Source: Balneolaceae bacterium
GTDB lineage: Bacteria; Bacteroidota; Rhodothermia; Balneolales; Balneolaceae
Assembly: GCA_021767245.1 (NCBI GenBank)
Contig: JAASTO010000143.1
Coordinates: forward strand, 1 to 6,986
Length of the DNA stretch: 6,986 nt
Direction: 5' to 3'
Part shown: piece by piece, positions 6,818-6,986 of the stretch
Position numbering within the stretch: the first letter of the stretch is position 1
Layout of the letters: every line of letters begins with the position of its first letter
Notes under the pieces: model-generated
Told to the model about the DNA's origin: nothing
Database searches by the model: none
What the model saw: the letters and a program-made list of their open reading frames with translations, nothing else
Program-made: the position numbers and the translations under genes

Positions 6818-6954
6818 ATATGTAATTCGTGGTTCGTTGTAAGGTTACGGATAAAAAAACAATTCGTTGCACCAAAAAGGTGATTTTTTATTTACGAACC
6901 TCACAACAATATCTGTTATCTTTTTACCAACCAGAATAAGCAACCTGATCGTTT
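6818..6954. promoter_or_regulatory. Divergent intergenic region between the permease genes and the bshB1-like gene
   Basis: This 137-base AT-rich region must hold promoters in both directions. For the minus strand, TTTTTG (6878-6873) is followed after 19 bases by TATCCGTA (6853-6846). The spacing is right for Bacteroidota promoters, but the -7 match is poor. For the plus strand, TATCTTTT (6917-6924) matches 5 of 6 positions of TAnnTTTG, without a good upstream box. TTCGT occurs at 6826, 6833 and 6863, with the inverted form ACGAA at 6894; the 7-bp arms GGTTCGT (6831-6837) and ACGAACC (6894-6900) are reverse complements. These may be regulator sites. Confidence 0.4.
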
Positions 6955-6986
6955 ATGAAATTAGATGTACTTGTTTTCGCCTCACA
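6955..6986 (+). CDS. bshB1: Probable bacillithiol biosynthesis deacetylase BshB1 (partial, first 10 codons)
   Basis: ATG at 6955 opens a frame reading MKLDVLVFAS, and the last two bases (CA) begin a His or Gln codon at the window edge. BshB1 proteins of Bacteroidota typically start MKLD-[IV]-L-x-F-x-[AS]-HPDD, where the HPDD motif binds the catalytic zinc, so the visible residues fit exactly up to the point of truncation. BshB1 removes the acetyl group from GlcNAc-malate during bacillithiol synthesis in the cytoplasm. Only ten residues are seen, so the call rests on remembered family similarity and on a start codon placed as expected for a divergent gene. No clear Shine-Dalgarno site precedes it. 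It is transcribed away from the permease genes. Confidence 0.6.
   Translation, partial: MKLDVLVFAS

Noticed and set aside
6870..6889. CACC-AAAAA-GGTG followed by a T-run, resembling a plus-strand intrinsic terminator
   Set aside because: The stem is only 4 bp and no plus-strand gene ends before it. It is more likely part of the divergent promoter region.

Overview
This 6,986-base window looks like chromosomal DNA from a Gram-negative bacterium of the Bacteroidota/Rhodothermota/Balneolota type. Three things suggest this. There is an outer-membrane TolC-family protein with a signal peptide. Shine-Dalgarno sites are weak or absent at several starts, and the intergenic DNA is AT-rich. The first ten codons of a divergent gene at the right edge match the start of bacillithiol deacetylase BshB1. 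The exact lineage is inferred, not proven. There is no sign of phage, insertion sequences, CRISPR, tRNA or rRNA, and no gap without a gene exceeds about 140 bases.

Nearly everything is on the minus strand and reads right to left. First come two tandem MacB/FtsX-type ABC permeases without ATPase domains (6817-5588 and 5586-4363, separated by one base). After a 70-base gap there are three small membrane-protein genes: a 70-residue DUF883/YqjD-like protein (4292-4080), a 139-residue YqjE/Holin-X-like protein (4073-3654), and a 127-residue protein with a coiled coil, a short membrane segment and a C-terminal helix (3661-3278, overlapping the previous gene by 8 bases). A 123-base intergenic region with a perfect 9-bp inverted repeat follows. 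Then come a TolC-family outer-membrane factor (3154-1775), a MacA/HlyD-type periplasmic adaptor (1740-367) and the first 118 codons of a MacB/LolD-type ABC ATPase (354 to beyond the left edge). On the plus strand, a gene resembling bshB1 starts at 6955 and leaves the window.

Together the large genes supply the parts of a MacA-MacB-TolC type tripartite efflux or export system: outer-membrane duct, adaptor, cytoplasmic ATPase and inner-membrane permeases. In E. coli MacB the ATPase and permease are fused in one chain; here they are separate genes, and the two paralogous permeases could form a heterodimer or two alternative homodimers. The ATPase could serve them or another permease beyond the left edge. 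The three small genes resemble the E. coli yqjD-yqjE neighbourhood of ribosome- and membrane-associated proteins. Their position between the two halves of the efflux locus is the least expected part of the layout. The substrate cannot be read from the sequence. I see no strong case for a wholly new system; the most interesting points are this embedded cassette, the inverted repeat upstream of the tolC-like gene, and acidic, methionine-containing insertions in the adaptor.
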